Source: Larkinella rosea (GTDB lineage Bacteria > Bacteroidota > Bacteroidia > Cytophagales > Spirosomataceae). From it: a stretch of 64,000 nucleotides of DNA. The DNA lies in the NCBI RefSeq assembly GCF_003858635.1, contig NZ_RQJO01000008.1, positions 558,001 through 622,000 on the forward strand, written 5' to 3'. The position numbers and the translations under genes were made by a program. Shown piece by piece: positions 50,571-61,300 of the stretch. How positions within the stretch are numbered: position 1 is the first letter of the stretch; the number at the start of each line of letters is the position of its first letter. The notes under the pieces are model-generated. The model was not told the origin of the DNA and ran no database searches. It worked only from the letters and a program-made list of their open reading frames with translations.

Positions 50571-50962
50571 TACGACAATTCGAGAAACCGTTCCGGATCG
50601 ATGCCCCGGTCTTCCAGTTCAAACGAATTGTTTATAATAAGTTGGTGAATATACTGCCAAAACGGGCGATTTGTCAACCAAAAATTCACATCTACGTTCA
50701 GAACACTCTGTAAAAGGTCGCCGGGGTAGAAATCTCCTTCGGCAAACGGGTTTTTATTGAGCTTCTCCACCGCCAGCGGAATCAGATACGCCAGCGAAAT
50801 ACCTTGTCCAACCAGCCACCGAATGTCTTCCGTCCGGAACTGGTTCAGGGGCGTTTGGCGGAGTGCCTGAATTTTCTGGCTCCGGTCATCCCCAAAATCC
50901 GGTTCTGCCCAGCGGTTGTTTTCCAGCTCTTCCAGGGTTTTTTGCTGCCAATTTTCCTCCAT
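50570..50962 (-). CDS. CDI-type immunity protein (CdiI_2-like)
   Basis: 130 residues. KTLEELENNRWAEPDFGDD, LIPLAVEKLNKNPFAEGDFY and PGDLLQSVLNVDVNFWLTNR correspond to the known contact-dependent growth inhibition immunity family. It is usually next to a toxin-bearing gene, but no CdiA-like toxin is in the window, so it is an orphan. It is the first gene of a minus-strand operon, overlapping the beta-propeller gene as TAATG. Confidence 0.87.
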   Translation of the reverse strand: MEENWQQKTLEELENNRWAEPDFGDDRSQKIQALRQTPLNQFRTEDIRWLVGQGISLAYLIPLAVEKLNKNPFAEGDFYPGDLLQSVLNVDVNFWLTNRPFWQYIHQLIINNSFELEDRGIDPERFLELS

Positions 50963-51091
50963 TTACATACGATAACTTTCCAACATCAGGCTAGTGTAAC
51001 GACAGTATCAGTACGGCTAAAACCGCTTCTGTACGTGTAAAGGTATCTCTTTTATTGGCGGAAAATGGTTCATCGAAGTGAAAAATCCGAC

Positions 51092-51107
51092 AAAAAAATA
51101 TTTTTTT
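51092..51107. other. 16-bp AT palindrome in the divergent intergenic region
   Basis: AAAAAAA, TA, TTTTTTT form a perfect palindrome (A7-T-A-T7) between the CDI-immunity gene and the sigma gene. Such tracts curve DNA or act as a weak bidirectional terminator. No exact TAnnTTTG box is visible for the sigma gene. Confidence 0.35.
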
Positions 51108-51176
51108 CATCCCATGTGAGGTAATAAAATACAAACTTGTCTATGTTAAATACCACCAGAATAAGCGCACGTTGGC

Positions 51177-51848
51177 ATGCAGCAGTTTTCGCTAAATGAT
51201 CCTGAAAATTCGGAAGACCACTCGCACGGTCTTTCGATCAACCGCCCGCCGATTCCACCCGGAAAAGTGACGGACGACGAACTGATTTTCCGGCAACTCT
51301 TTGCCCAGGACCCCAAGCGAGGTTGTGAACTGCTGTTCCGGCGGTATTATACCAATCTGGTTAATCACGCCGTCCGGTTTGTTTATTCCAAAGAAGTGGC
51401 CGAAGATCTGGTGGCTGAGGTGTACACGGCTTTCTGGCAGGACCGGATTTTTGAGCGGATTACGACTTCGTATCGGGCTTACCTCTACCAAACCGTTCGG
51501 CACCGGGCCTACAATTACCTGAAATGGGAACTACACCCCGCCGATCCGCTGGATTCACTAAATGCGCAGGGGATATCGCCCGCACTCCAGCCCGACGAAG
51601 TACTGCATTACAGCGAGTTACACCAGAAAATCGAAGACGCCATTCAGGGGCTTTCTCCGCAGTGCAAGCGGGCCTTCCTGCTGAGCCGGATCGAGGGAAA
51701 GAAGTACCTGGAAATTGCGAAGGAAATGCAGATCAGCAACAGTGCGGTCGAAAAACTGATGATCAGGGCGCTCAGCCAGTTGCGCCAGGAATTGAAAGGA
51801 GAATGGTTTATCAGCTTGTTACTGGGGCTGGCAACCTATTCACTTTGA
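51177..51848 (+). CDS. ECF RNA polymerase sigma factor (Bacteroidota SusC-linked type)
   Basis: 223 residues. Sigma region 2 around 40-110 (ELLFRRYYTNLVNHAVRFVY and EDLVAEVYTAFWQDRIFERI); region 4 around 145-205 (LSPQCKRAFLLSRIEGKKYL and EIAKEMQISNSAVEKLMIRA). It should direct transcription of the FecR-SusC-SusD genes on receiving an outer-membrane signal. The N-terminal 40 residues are an unusual extension. fecR follows 43 bases later. Confidence 0.93.
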   Translation: MQQFSLNDPENSEDHSHGLSINRPPIPPGKVTDDELIFRQLFAQDPKRGCELLFRRYYTNLVNHAVRFVYSKEVAEDLVAEVYTAFWQDRIFERITTSYRAYLYQTVRHRAYNYLKWELHPADPLDSLNAQGISPALQPDEVLHYSELHQKIEDAIQGLSPQCKRAFLLSRIEGKKYLEIAKEMQISNSAVEKLMIRALSQLRQELKGEWFISLLLGLATYSL

Positions 51849-51891
51849 AGCCTTTGCTTCGCTTGACTAACTGGCAAAAACCGAATAGGCT

Positions 51892-52893
51892 ATGGAATCA
51901 CTACTCATAAAACGGATTGTATTCGACTTTTTTGATGGAAAAGCGACGGCAATCCAGCGAAAATACCTCGAAGAATGGCTGACTGACGACGCCAACCAGG
52001 AGGCTTATTATCAATACCTGGACGAATGGGAGAGCCAGCGCCCCCAGTTTGCGGTGGATGCCGACAAAGCGCTGGCGGCTTACCAACTGATTTTAGACGA
52101 CGAAAATCAATCCATTGCGTTCACAAAACCGCTGCCGGTTTCGCCATCCAATGTGTTCAGAAAAGGACTGAACTGGGGCATCGCAGCTTCGGTGGCGCTG
52201 GTGGCCTTGCTGGGTACTTACCGGTTTCGATCGGAGTTACTGTATGAAACCCATCGGACGACTTTTGGTCAAACCAGTGTATGTCAACTGGCTGACGGAA
52301 CGGAAGTTACGCTGAACGCCAATTCGGTTCTGCGCGTTCCCCGCTTTGGCTTTGGTTCCGATACCCGCGAAGTGTTTCTGGAAGGCGAAGGCGAATTTAA
52401 AGTGACACATACGCCTTCAAATCAGCGATTCATCGTCCGGACAGCGGATCGTTTTCAGGTTGAAGTGCTGGGAACCGAATTTGTGGTTTATTCCCGGAAA
52501 CGGGGCAAACGGGTGTTTCTCAGCAAAGGGAAAGTGAAGCTGGATTTGCCGCAGGGCCAGCAGCTTTACATGCGGCCGGGTAATGTAGTAACGGTTGCCA
52601 ACTCCGGGCAATACCGACTCACTCAGACCAAAACCGCCCGGCGGTATGTGGCCTGGAAAGACCACTGGTTTTATTTCGATAATACCTCCCTGACTGAAAT
52701 TGCCACTCAGATTCAGGAACAGTTTGGAATCAGGGTGGTGGTTCCCGATCCGAAACTGGCCCAACGGCGGATTGCCGGGAATTTCAGGGCCGAACAGGCC
52801 GACGATCTGTTCCAGATTCTAGCCGAATTGCTCAACATCAGCGTCGTAAAAAAAGACCACCATATCGAATTGCGTATTCCTAAACAATCCTAA
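51892..52893 (+). CDS. FecR family anti-sigma factor
   Basis: 333 residues. N-terminal cytoplasmic sigma-binding helices (residues 1-75), one membrane helix near 85-108 (GIAASVALVALLGTY), a FecR domain about 120-215 (TTFGQTSVCQLADGTEVTLN and GEGEFKVTHTPSNQRFIV) and a C-terminal STN-like/DUF4974 region (WFYFDNTSLTEIATQIQEQF). It holds the sigma factor until the SusC-type receptor signals through the periplasm. Confidence 0.93.
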   Translation: MESLLIKRIVFDFFDGKATAIQRKYLEEWLTDDANQEAYYQYLDEWESQRPQFAVDADKALAAYQLILDDENQSIAFTKPLPVSPSNVFRKGLNWGIAASVALVALLGTYRFRSELLYETHRTTFGQTSVCQLADGTEVTLNANSVLRVPRFGFGSDTREVFLEGEGEFKVTHTPSNQRFIVRTADRFQVEVLGTEFVVYSRKRGKRVFLSKGKVKLDLPQGQQLYMRPGNVVTVANSGQYRLTQTKTARRYVAWKDHWFYFDNTSLTEIATQIQEQFGIRVVVPDPKLAQRRIAGNFRAEQADDLFQILAELLNISVVKKDHHIELRIPKQS

Positions 52894-52914
52894 CCCTTAA
52901 CAAACCTACCAAAT

Positions 52915-55900
52915 ATGTTAATCCCATGTTTACAAAAAACCGCACTGGTTTCGCTGGTTGTGCTGAGTCATCAACTGACGCAGGCTCAATCGGTTGTGCT
53001 GGCCAGGCAGCAAACCTACGCGCCGGTTCAGGTCCAAACCGCTCCGTCGGCGGGCCAGAAAATGAAGGAAGTACTGACGGAATTGAGCCGTCAGCATCAG
53101 GTGAGCATTCTGTTTGAAGAAACGACCGTCAACGGAATTGTGGTTCCGGCCACCGTGCGACTGCGTTCGGGTAAACTGGAAAAACAACTGGAAACGTTGC
53201 TGAAACCGTACGACCTGGTGTTTAAAAAAGTCGGCAATCAGGCGTATTATATCATCAAAAATCCGGTGAAAACGACTAGTGAGAGCATTTCGGTACCGGA
53301 ATCGGTCAATACACCGATTTCGCAAAGACCTTTGATGGGCTCGACTGGCACGGCGTTTCCGGCAACGTCGCCGGTAGTGGCGGTGGCTGATTTCACGGTG
53401 AGTGGAAAAGTAACCAGTGAAAATGGCGAAGGGCTACCCGGTGTCAGTGTGGTCATTAAGGGAACGACGCGGGGAACCGTGACCAACAACGAAGGCAGTT
53501 ATACCCTTTCGGTTCCGGAAGCCAACAACGGAGCGACGCTGGTTTTTAGTTTTGTGGGTTATCTATCGCAGGAGATGAACGTACGTTCGGCGACCACCAT
53601 CAATGTGTCGCTGAAACCGGACGATAAAGTGTTGGAAGAAATCGTCGTTATTGGTTACGGTACAGCCAAGAAAAGTGACTTGACAGGTGCGGTCGGAACG
53701 GTCAAAGAAGCCGAACTGAAAGAACGGCCGACGGCGTCGCTGCAACAGGCGCTGTCGGGTCGGATGCCGGGTGTGCAGGTCAACACCAACTCGGGTCGCC
53801 CCGGTGGCCGGACCACCATCCGCGTACGCGGTTTCAGCTCGATCAACTCCTCGAACAACCCGCTCTATGTGGTCGATGGGGTGATGTTGCCGCAGGGAAC
53901 GCAAAACCAGTTTAGCTCGGCCATCGACTACATCAATCCCAACGACATCGTTTCAGTTGAAGTGCTGAAAGATGCCTCTTCGACGGCCATTTACGGGGCG
54001 CGGGGTGCCAACGGCGTGGTGCTGGTGACGACCAAAAAAGGCAAATCCGGTCAGGGCCAGGTGACCTACAACGTTGATTTCAGCGTGAACACGATCGGAC
54101 CCAACCGCCCGCGTGTATTGAATTCCGCACAATACGTTGCAACGGAGGATCTGGCGTGGGCGAACATGGCCAAATACGATCCGGCGGGTTGGGCGGCTGG
54201 CAAATGGGCGTACCTGAACCCGAAACTCCGCCGGATCGACCCCCGGGTGTGGAACTCCGACGGCAGCCCGAAATACGACACCGACTGGTTCAAGGAAACG
54301 ACCCAGAACAAATTGTCACAAAACCACCAGTTGGGCTTCAGCGGTGGTAACGACCGCACCCAATACTCGATCTCATTGGGTTACCGCGACGACGAAGGTT
54401 TGCTAAAAACCTCGTACATGAAACGGTATTCGGGCCGCTTTACGATCGACGATCAGGTAAAACCGTGGTTGAAAATCGGGGGTACGCTGAGCTACAACAA
54501 CCAGTCGGAAAACATTGTGGATCAGGGTGATGCGGTGGCTCGTCAGATTGTGGAAGACTTCCCGTTTTTGCCGACAAAATACGATGACGGAACGTTTGCC
54601 AACAACCGGGATTTTCCGTTTGCTGAGGGGACCATGAGTTCTTACCATCGATTGATGGACACCCGATACATCCTGAATACCCAAACGACCATCGGAAGTC
54701 TGTATTCGAACATCACCTTCGCCAAAGGGCTGGAAATGCGCACCATTCTGGGAGCCAACATTCAAACCCAGGAAAATAACATTTCGGTGACCCGGACGCT
54801 GAACATCGGCGGGAACGGTAACGCATCGACTTCAAACCGCAAAGATTCGTTCTGGTCGCTGGAAAACTATTTGACCTACAACAAGCAGATCAACGAAAAA
54901 CACGCCATCAATGCCCTGTTGGGGATTTCCTGGCAGGAGACCAACAGCTTTGCCATGAGTGCGGCAGTAAGCGGTTTTGCGACGGACTACTTCGGGTTCA
55001 ACAACCTGGGTGCGGGTGCCACCAACCCAAGCGTTACCTCGGGCGCATCGCGGTTTGCGTTTAACTCGTACTTCGGCCGGATCAACTACAACCTGATGGA
55101 GAAATACCTGTTGACGGTGACGGGCCGGGCGGATGGCTCCTCAAAATTCGGGGAAAACCACAAGTTTGCTTTCTTCCCCTCGGCGGCTCTGGCCTGGCGG
55201 GCATCGGAAGAACAGTTTTTGAAGGGCAACTCTTTGATTTCCAACCTGAAGGTGCGGACCAGCTTTGGTCTGACGGGTAACTCTGAAATTCCACCCTATT
55301 CGTCCCTGTCGCTACTGAGTTCGAACTACGCCACTATTTATGGTGATGCTCGTGTATCAGGAACGGGGATCAGCCGGTTGGCCAACCCGGATTTGCGCTG
55401 GGAAAAAACCGCTCAGACCGACGTGGGCGTTGAACTGGGCCTGTTGAAAGGTCGCATCAACATCGAAGCGGACTATTATTACCGCAAGACGACGGACATG
55501 CTGCTGGATGCGCCGGTGCCGCGTACGAGCGGTTACGCCACCATCCGCCGGAACGTGGGTTCGATGCAGAACAAGGGGGTTGAACTGGGCATCAATACGG
55601 TGAACATCGACGCGGGCGGTTTTCAGTGGAACACGACCTTCAACATTTCATTCAACCGCAACAAAGTGTTGTCGCTGGCAACGCCTTCGGATATTTTCAA
55701 CGTCGGTGGACCGAACTTTACCAACCCGACCAACGTCATCAGCGTTGGCCAGCCGGTCGGTTCGTTCTGGGGTCTGACCCGCGTGGGTGTCTGGAGCGAA
55801 GCCGAGCGCGAAGAAGCCGCCAAATTTGTCAGTTACCGGAACGGGTTGACGATTCTGCCAGGTGACATCAAGTACCTGGATGTCAATGGGGACAAAGCCA

Positions 55901-56454
55901 TCACGGATGCCGACCGGAGCATCATCGGCAACGGTAGCCCGAAAGCCTGGGGCGCTTTTTCCAACACGTTCCGGTATAAAAACTTCGACTTGACGCTGGA
56001 ATTACAATATTCCTACGGCAATGACGTCATGGACCTGAATATTTCGACCAGTGAAGACCGTCAGGCTTTGGCCAACAGCTACACCTCGGTGTTGAATGCC
56101 TGGACGCCGACCAACCAGAACAGTATGATCGCCGAGATTCGCGACACGCGGGCCGGCTACGTCCTGAACGTGGACAGTTACTGGATCAAAGACGGTTCGT
56201 TTTTACGTGGCAGAAACCTGCTGTTGGGGTATACGTTCCCGGCTAACCTGACCAATAAACTGAAACTAAACCGGTTGCGGGCCTACGCTACCGTGCAGAA
56301 TTTCTTCCTGTTGGTGAAAGACAAGATCATCGGTGATCCCGAAGTAACGCCAACCAATCAGGGCGATAGCAATAGCGCGTTCTCACAAGGGATGATCTGG
56401 CACAACTACCCCAAACCGACCACGTTCATGTTCGGTTTGCAAATTGGTTTATAG
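52915..56454 (+). CDS. SusC/RagA family TonB-linked outer-membrane protein with STN domain
   Basis: 1179 residues. Signal peptide 1-24; an STN domain about 45-120 (MKEVLTELSRQHQVSILFEE) that would talk to FecR; carboxypeptidase-like domain about 160-230 (GLPGVSVVIKGTTRGTVTNN); plug with VVIGYGTAKKSDLTGAVGTV, PLYVVDGVMLPQG and VEVLKDASSTAIYGARGANG; then a long barrel. SusC proteins import glycans or peptides, paired with SusD. The STN domain is a mark of transducing receptors. Spacing 21 bases from fecR. Confidence 0.96.
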   Translation: MLIPCLQKTALVSLVVLSHQLTQAQSVVLARQQTYAPVQVQTAPSAGQKMKEVLTELSRQHQVSILFEETTVNGIVVPATVRLRSGKLEKQLETLLKPYDLVFKKVGNQAYYIIKNPVKTTSESISVPESVNTPISQRPLMGSTGTAFPATSPVVAVADFTVSGKVTSENGEGLPGVSVVIKGTTRGTVTNNEGSYTLSVPEANNGATLVFSFVGYLSQEMNVRSATTINVSLKPDDKVLEEIVVIGYGTAKKSDLTGAVGTVKEAELKERPTASLQQALSGRMPGVQVNTNSGRPGGRTTIRVRGFSSINSSNNPLYVVDGVMLPQGTQNQFSSAIDYINPNDIVSVEVLKDASSTAIYGARGANGVVLVTTKKGKSGQGQVTYNVDFSVNTIGPNRPRVLNSAQYVATEDLAWANMAKYDPAGWAAGKWAYLNPKLRRIDPRVWNSDGSPKYDTDWFKETTQNKLSQNHQLGFSGGNDRTQYSISLGYRDDEGLLKTSYMKRYSGRFTIDDQVKPWLKIGGTLSYNNQSENIVDQGDAVARQIVEDFPFLPTKYDDGTFANNRDFPFAEGTMSSYHRLMDTRYILNTQTTIGSLYSNITFAKGLEMRTILGANIQTQENNISVTRTLNIGGNGNASTSNRKDSFWSLENYLTYNKQINEKHAINALLGISWQETNSFAMSAAVSGFATDYFGFNNLGAGATNPSVTSGASRFAFNSYFGRINYNLMEKYLLTVTGRADGSSKFGENHKFAFFPSAALAWRASEEQFLKGNSLISNLKVRTSFGLTGNSEIPPYSSLSLLSSNYATIYGDARVSGTGISRLANPDLRWEKTAQTDVGVELGLLKGRINIEADYYYRKTTDMLLDAPVPRTSGYATIRRNVGSMQNKGVELGINTVNIDAGGFQWNTTFNISFNRNKVLSLATPSDIFNVGGPNFTNPTNVISVGQPVGSFWGLTRVGVWSEAEREEAAKFVSYRNGLTILPGDIKYLDVNGDKAITDADRSIIGNGSPKAWGAFSNTFRYKNFDLTLELQYSYGNDVMDLNISTSEDRQALANSYTSVLNAWTPTNQNSMIAEIRDTRAGYVLNVDSYWIKDGSFLRGRNLLLGYTFPANLTNKLKLNRLRAYATVQNFFLLVKDKIIGDPEVTPTNQGDSNSAFSQGMIWHNYPKPTTFMFGLQIGL

Positions 56455-56474
56455 GTATTCGGTGTATGGTTTTT

Positions 56475-56539
56475 CGTATACGGTTTTCGGATACAGGCGT
56501 GTACTAATGAATGCGTCAGCCTACCATAAACCGTATACG
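56475..56539. repeat. Inverted repeat between susC and susD genes (word CGTATACGGTTT)
   Basis: Core arms CGTATACGGTTT at 56475-56486 and its reverse complement at 56528-56539 match over 12 bp; flanking TTTT/CGG words extend them imperfectly. The right arm and what follows were open as an upstream extension of the susD frame. Word set akin to the repeat at 26513-26623. Confidence 0.75.
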
Positions 56540-56588
56540 GAAAATCGTAAACCCAGCTTTCAAGTATTCAAAAAACGATTTCACAGGA

Positions 56589-58145
56589 ATGAAATACATA
56601 GTTAGCAAAGTAAGTAAAGCGGTTTTGCTGGGAGCGGTTCTGCTGGGTCCGGTTGGTTGCAAGGATTTTCTCGATGAGCAGGCACCGTCCAATTTGACGC
56701 CTGACAATTTTTATACCATCCCCGACCACGCCGAAGCCGCCCTGGCTTCGGTCTATGCCGACATGCGGTTTATGGGCGATGGGGCCGGGATTTTCTCGTC
56801 GAACTGGCAATTGCTGGAAGCTCTGACCGGAACGTCCACGACGGAAACTGCCCAGAACTCCGATTTGAACAACCTGTACGGGTTGGTGCACGACGGAAAC
56901 ACGATTCACGTGGTCAACTACTGGAACGGACTTTACAAAGTGATTGCGCAGGCCAACCAGGTGCTCGACCGCGTGCCAGGCATCACGCCGATGGATGCGG
57001 CTCAAAAAACCAAAATCCTGGGGGAAGCCCGGTTTTTGCGAGCCAATGCCTACTTTATGGCGGTTCGGCTTTGGGGCGATATTCCGCTCATTCTCAAACC
57101 GCAAACCGCTTCTTCGGAAGACTTCCAACCTTCGCGCACTCCGCAGGATGCGATTTACAAGCAAATCGTGGATGATCTGGTGGCGGCTGAAGCGGCCGGT
57201 TTGGCCTGGACGGATGTGTCGGGCCGCGTGAATCTGGCGGCAGTGAAAACGCTGCTGTCGAAAGTGTACCTGACGATGGCCGGTTTTCCGCTGAGCAAAG
57301 GGGCCACGCACTACAAACTGGCGGCTGACAAAGCGTTGGAAGTCATCACCTACGCCAATGCGAATCCCACCGCGATTGGCCTGTTCACAAGTTACGAAGA
57401 CGTGCACAAAGAGAGTACGGAAAACCGCCTGGAGCATTTATTCATGCTGCAATACAACACGCTGGTGGCCGGAAATCCGATGGACAACATGTATCCCAAC
57501 TTCAAACCGGTAACGTATAACGGTCCATCCGGAACGGGTAGTACGGTGCCAACACCCTCATTCTACGCTTCCTACGAAACCGGTGACTTGCGGGCGAAAG
57601 ATCAGGGCTATTTCTACTCGACCTACTTCACCAACGGAAACGGCGCACCGTTCGCGTTGGGAGCGAACTACATCTTCAAGCATTTCAACCGGACGGCCAA
57701 CGGAACCTCGGGGGTAGCCGGAACGCGTCAGAACAACCTGAACGTACCGCAAATCCGGTATGCCGAAACGCTGCTGATCTATGCCGAAGCGCAGAACGAA
57801 GTGGGGGCACCGACGCAGGCGGCTTACGATGCGCTGAAAAAAGTTCGGGATCGGGCGGGTCTGACGACGCCGGCTCTGGGAACTTATACGCAGGCAACAT
57901 TCCGCGAAGCTGTCTGGCGGGAGCGGTGGCACGAACTGTGCTACGAGCAGATCACCTGGTTCGACATGGTGCGGCTGCGGAAAGTGTACAACGAGAAGAC
58001 GAACGGGTTCGACAACTTTGTGGGTCACGTCAACCTGAGTTCGAACCAGCCGTTGCAGGAAAAACATTTGCTGCTGCCGTTGGGCAAGCAGGAAATGCTG
58101 AATAATCCGAACCTGAAACCGCAGAATCCGGGTTATCCGAACTAA
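56589..58145 (+). CDS. SusD/RagB family nutrient-binding lipoprotein
   Basis: 518 residues from ATG 56589; 26 residues upstream are open but come from the repeat. Lipoprotein signal with LLGPVGCKDFLDE (lipobox cysteine at about residue 24). TPR-like helical SusD fold: LTPDNFYTIPDHAEAALASV, ILGEARFLRANAYFMAVRLW, and LRKVYNEKTNGFDNFVGHVN toward the end. It binds the substrate at the cell surface and hands it to SusC. Substrate not predictable. Confidence 0.94.
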   Translation: MKYIVSKVSKAVLLGAVLLGPVGCKDFLDEQAPSNLTPDNFYTIPDHAEAALASVYADMRFMGDGAGIFSSNWQLLEALTGTSTTETAQNSDLNNLYGLVHDGNTIHVVNYWNGLYKVIAQANQVLDRVPGITPMDAAQKTKILGEARFLRANAYFMAVRLWGDIPLILKPQTASSEDFQPSRTPQDAIYKQIVDDLVAAEAAGLAWTDVSGRVNLAAVKTLLSKVYLTMAGFPLSKGATHYKLAADKALEVITYANANPTAIGLFTSYEDVHKESTENRLEHLFMLQYNTLVAGNPMDNMYPNFKPVTYNGPSGTGSTVPTPSFYASYETGDLRAKDQGYFYSTYFTNGNGAPFALGANYIFKHFNRTANGTSGVAGTRQNNLNVPQIRYAETLLIYAEAQNEVGAPTQAAYDALKKVRDRAGLTTPALGTYTQATFREAVWRERWHELCYEQITWFDMVRLRKVYNEKTNGFDNFVGHVNLSSNQPLQEKHLLLPLGKQEMLNNPNLKPQNPGYPN

Positions 58146-58354
58146 AAGGGGGTAAATTCTTGTATTGTAATGAAATAGTACAAACTGGTAAGCCTTCGCT
58201 TTACGTAGAAACAGTAAAATAGGAAAGTGTTTGCAATCGTTTAAAGTAAAGCGAGGGTTTGCTGGAAAGTTGCTAAATTTAGGGGAAAGTCAGTATTATA
58301 AGTGGAGTGAAAAGTTTGTTTCGTACAGCGTCGATGGTAAGCATAAAGCATAGA

Positions 58355-61300
58355 ATGACGAGCCGAATGGGGGTGTTGATGATTGGGTTGGCAAGTCTGC
58401 TGATTCAGAGTTGTGGGGTGGACAAACCGGCCGAAATTGAGCAGCTGGCGGACCAGCTTCCGGATGAGGTGGATTACAACCTGCACGTGAAGCCGATTCT
58501 GTCGGACAAATGCTTTTTCTGTCACGGTCCCGACAAGGCCAGTCAGAAAGGCGGTTTGGAACTGGCGACCCGCGAAGGCGCGATGGCGGCTTTGAAAAAA
58601 GCGAAAAACAAAAAACACGCCATCGTTCCCGGCGATCTGGCCGAAAGTGAGGTCTATTACCGGCTGGTGACGAAGGACGAGGACGAGATGATGCCGCCCA
58701 AATCGTCGAACCGGGTGCTGACAAATTACGAAAAAGCCGTCCTGCTGAAATGGATTGAACAGGGAGCGGAATACAAACCGCACTGGGCGCTGATCAAACC
58801 GGAAAAACCGGAGCTGCCGAAGGTGAAAGACACACGCTGGCCCAAAAATCCGATCGACTATTTTGTATTGGCTAAAATGGAGGAAAAAGGGCTGAAACCC
58901 GCCCCCGAAGCCGATAAAGAAAACCTGTTGCGCCGGGTAACGCTGGATCTGACCGGTTTACCACCGACGGTGGCCGAAGAAGACGCTTTCCTGGCCGACC
59001 ATTCGCCAAATGCGTACGAAAAAGTAGTAGACCGCCTGTTGAAATCGCCCCATTATGGCGAGAAAATGGCAATCGACTGGCTGGATGTGTCGCGGTATGC
59101 CGACACGCATGGCTACACCGTCGACCGCTACCGCCCGATGTGGCCCTGGCGCGACTGGGTCATTCAGTCGTTCAATAAAAATCAGCCCTTTAATCAGTTC
59201 ATTACCTGGCAATTGGCGGGCGATCTGTTGCCCAAAGCCAATCGCGAGCAACGGCTGGCGACGGCCTTTAACCGCAACCATTCCCAGAACATGGAAGGCG
59301 GTATTATCAACGAAGAGTTTCGGGTGGAATACGTCGCCGACCGCGCCAATACCGTCGGTACGGCGTTGATGGGCCTGACGATGGAGTGTGCGCGGTGCCA
59401 CGACCACAAGTTCGACCCGATTTCGCAGAAAGATTACTACAGTTTGTTCGCGTTTTTCAATAACGTCGACGAAGCCGGTCAAATTTCCTGGGACGATGCG
59501 ATGCCGGTGCCAACGATGTTGCTGACTCAGCCGAAACACGACAGCCTGCTGACGTTTCTGGATACGAAAATAAAGGCGGCTGAAAGCGCGATCAATCAAA
59601 CCGTTCAGGCGGAACAACCGGCTTTTGTCAACTGGCAAAAAACCGCCACCGCCATTCCGTTCGATTACCGGAAAGGATTGCAGGCCCATTTTACGTTCGA
59701 TAAACTGGTAAACGGCAAGTTCCTGAACGAAGTCAGTAAAAAAGATACTGGCAAAGTACTCGACCCGGTTTTGGTGCCGGGCAAACGCGGAAATGCGTTC
59801 CAGTCCAATGGCGACGATATTCTGACGCTGGGTCAGGTTGGTATTTTCAATCGCTCGCAGCCGTTTACGGTGGGCGTGTGGGTCAATATTCCCAAAGACG
59901 TTTCCAAAGCCGCGCTTGTCCACAAGGGCAATGGTGACATTCTGTACAATTTCCGGGGCTATTTCCTGAACCTGCGCGACGGCAAAGCGGAATTGCTGAT
60001 GGCGCACACCTGGCCGTACAACGCCATTATCCGGCTCAGCAATCAGGTATTGCCGAAAGAAAAATGGATTCAGCTGACGATGACCTACGACGGTTCGAGC
60101 AAAGCCAACGGCCTGCGGTTATTCGTCGATGGGCGGGAAGCCGCGATGACGACCGAAAAGGATAATTTGTACAAAGACATTCTGTTCCGGGGGAAACAAA
60201 CCGGTTTGATGGTCGGCGCCGATATGCGCGGACCGGGTTTTAAAAAAGGATCGGTAGACGATCTGGTGGTTTACAACCGGGCGTTGACTGCGCCGGAAGT
60301 ATTCGCGCTGGCGCAATCCGGGCAGCAATTGAACGCTGCCAACGGCGATGCGCTGAAGAATTATTACCTCCATGCGGTTTCAACGGCGTATCAGCAACGG
60401 CGGGATACGTTGCAGAAACTCCGGGCGGAACGAAACCGGGTGGCCGAGGAAATTCCGGAAATCATGGTGATGGAAGACATGAAGAAGCCCCGGCCGACTT
60501 TTATTCTGAAGCGGGGGGGTTACGACGCGCCCGGCGATCCCGTTCGCCCCGATGTGCCGGCGAGTGTGTTGCCATTTCCAAAGGAATACCCCAGAAACCG
60601 CCTGGGTCTGGCGCAATGGCTGCTGCACCCCGATAATCCGCTGACGGCGCGGGTGACCGTAAACCGCTACTGGCAAACCTATTTCGGAACCGGGCTGGTA
60701 AAATCCGCCAATAATTTCGGCAATCAGGGCAATTTGCCGACGCACCCCGAACTGCTCGACTGGCTGGCCGTTCAGTTTCGGGAGGGGGCCGGAGGGGCGT
60801 CACCCTGGAATGTAAAAGCCATGCAGAAGCTGCTGGTGATGTCGGCGACGTACCGGCAATCGTCGCGCGGAACCCCGGAATTGCTGCAAAAGGACCCGGA
60901 AAATACGTGGCTGGCCCGTGGCCCGATGTTCCGGCTGACGGCGGAAATGATTCGGGATAATGCGCTGGCGTCGAGCGGCTTGTTGTCGACGCGTTTGGGT
61001 GGTGAAAGTGTAAAACCGTACCAGCCGGAAGGATTGTGGACCGTCAACAGCGCGACGTATGACCAGGCAACCGGTGAGGGTTTATACCGCCGGAGTTTGT
61101 ACACATTCTGGCGCCGGACCAATCCACCCCCATCGATGAACACCTTCGATGCGCCGTCGCGGAGTTATTGCGTGGTGCAGCGACAGAAAACCAGCACGCC
61201 TTTGCAAGCGCTGATTTTGCTCAATGATCCGCAGTTTGTCGAAGCCGCCAAGGTAGTGGCTGCCCGCTCGTTTACCGGAAATAAACCGTTACCAGAACAA

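Noticed and set aside
56511-56588. Upstream start of the SusD protein at 56511
   Set aside because: The extra residues derive from repeat sequence; ATG 56589 starts a proper lipoprotein signal.
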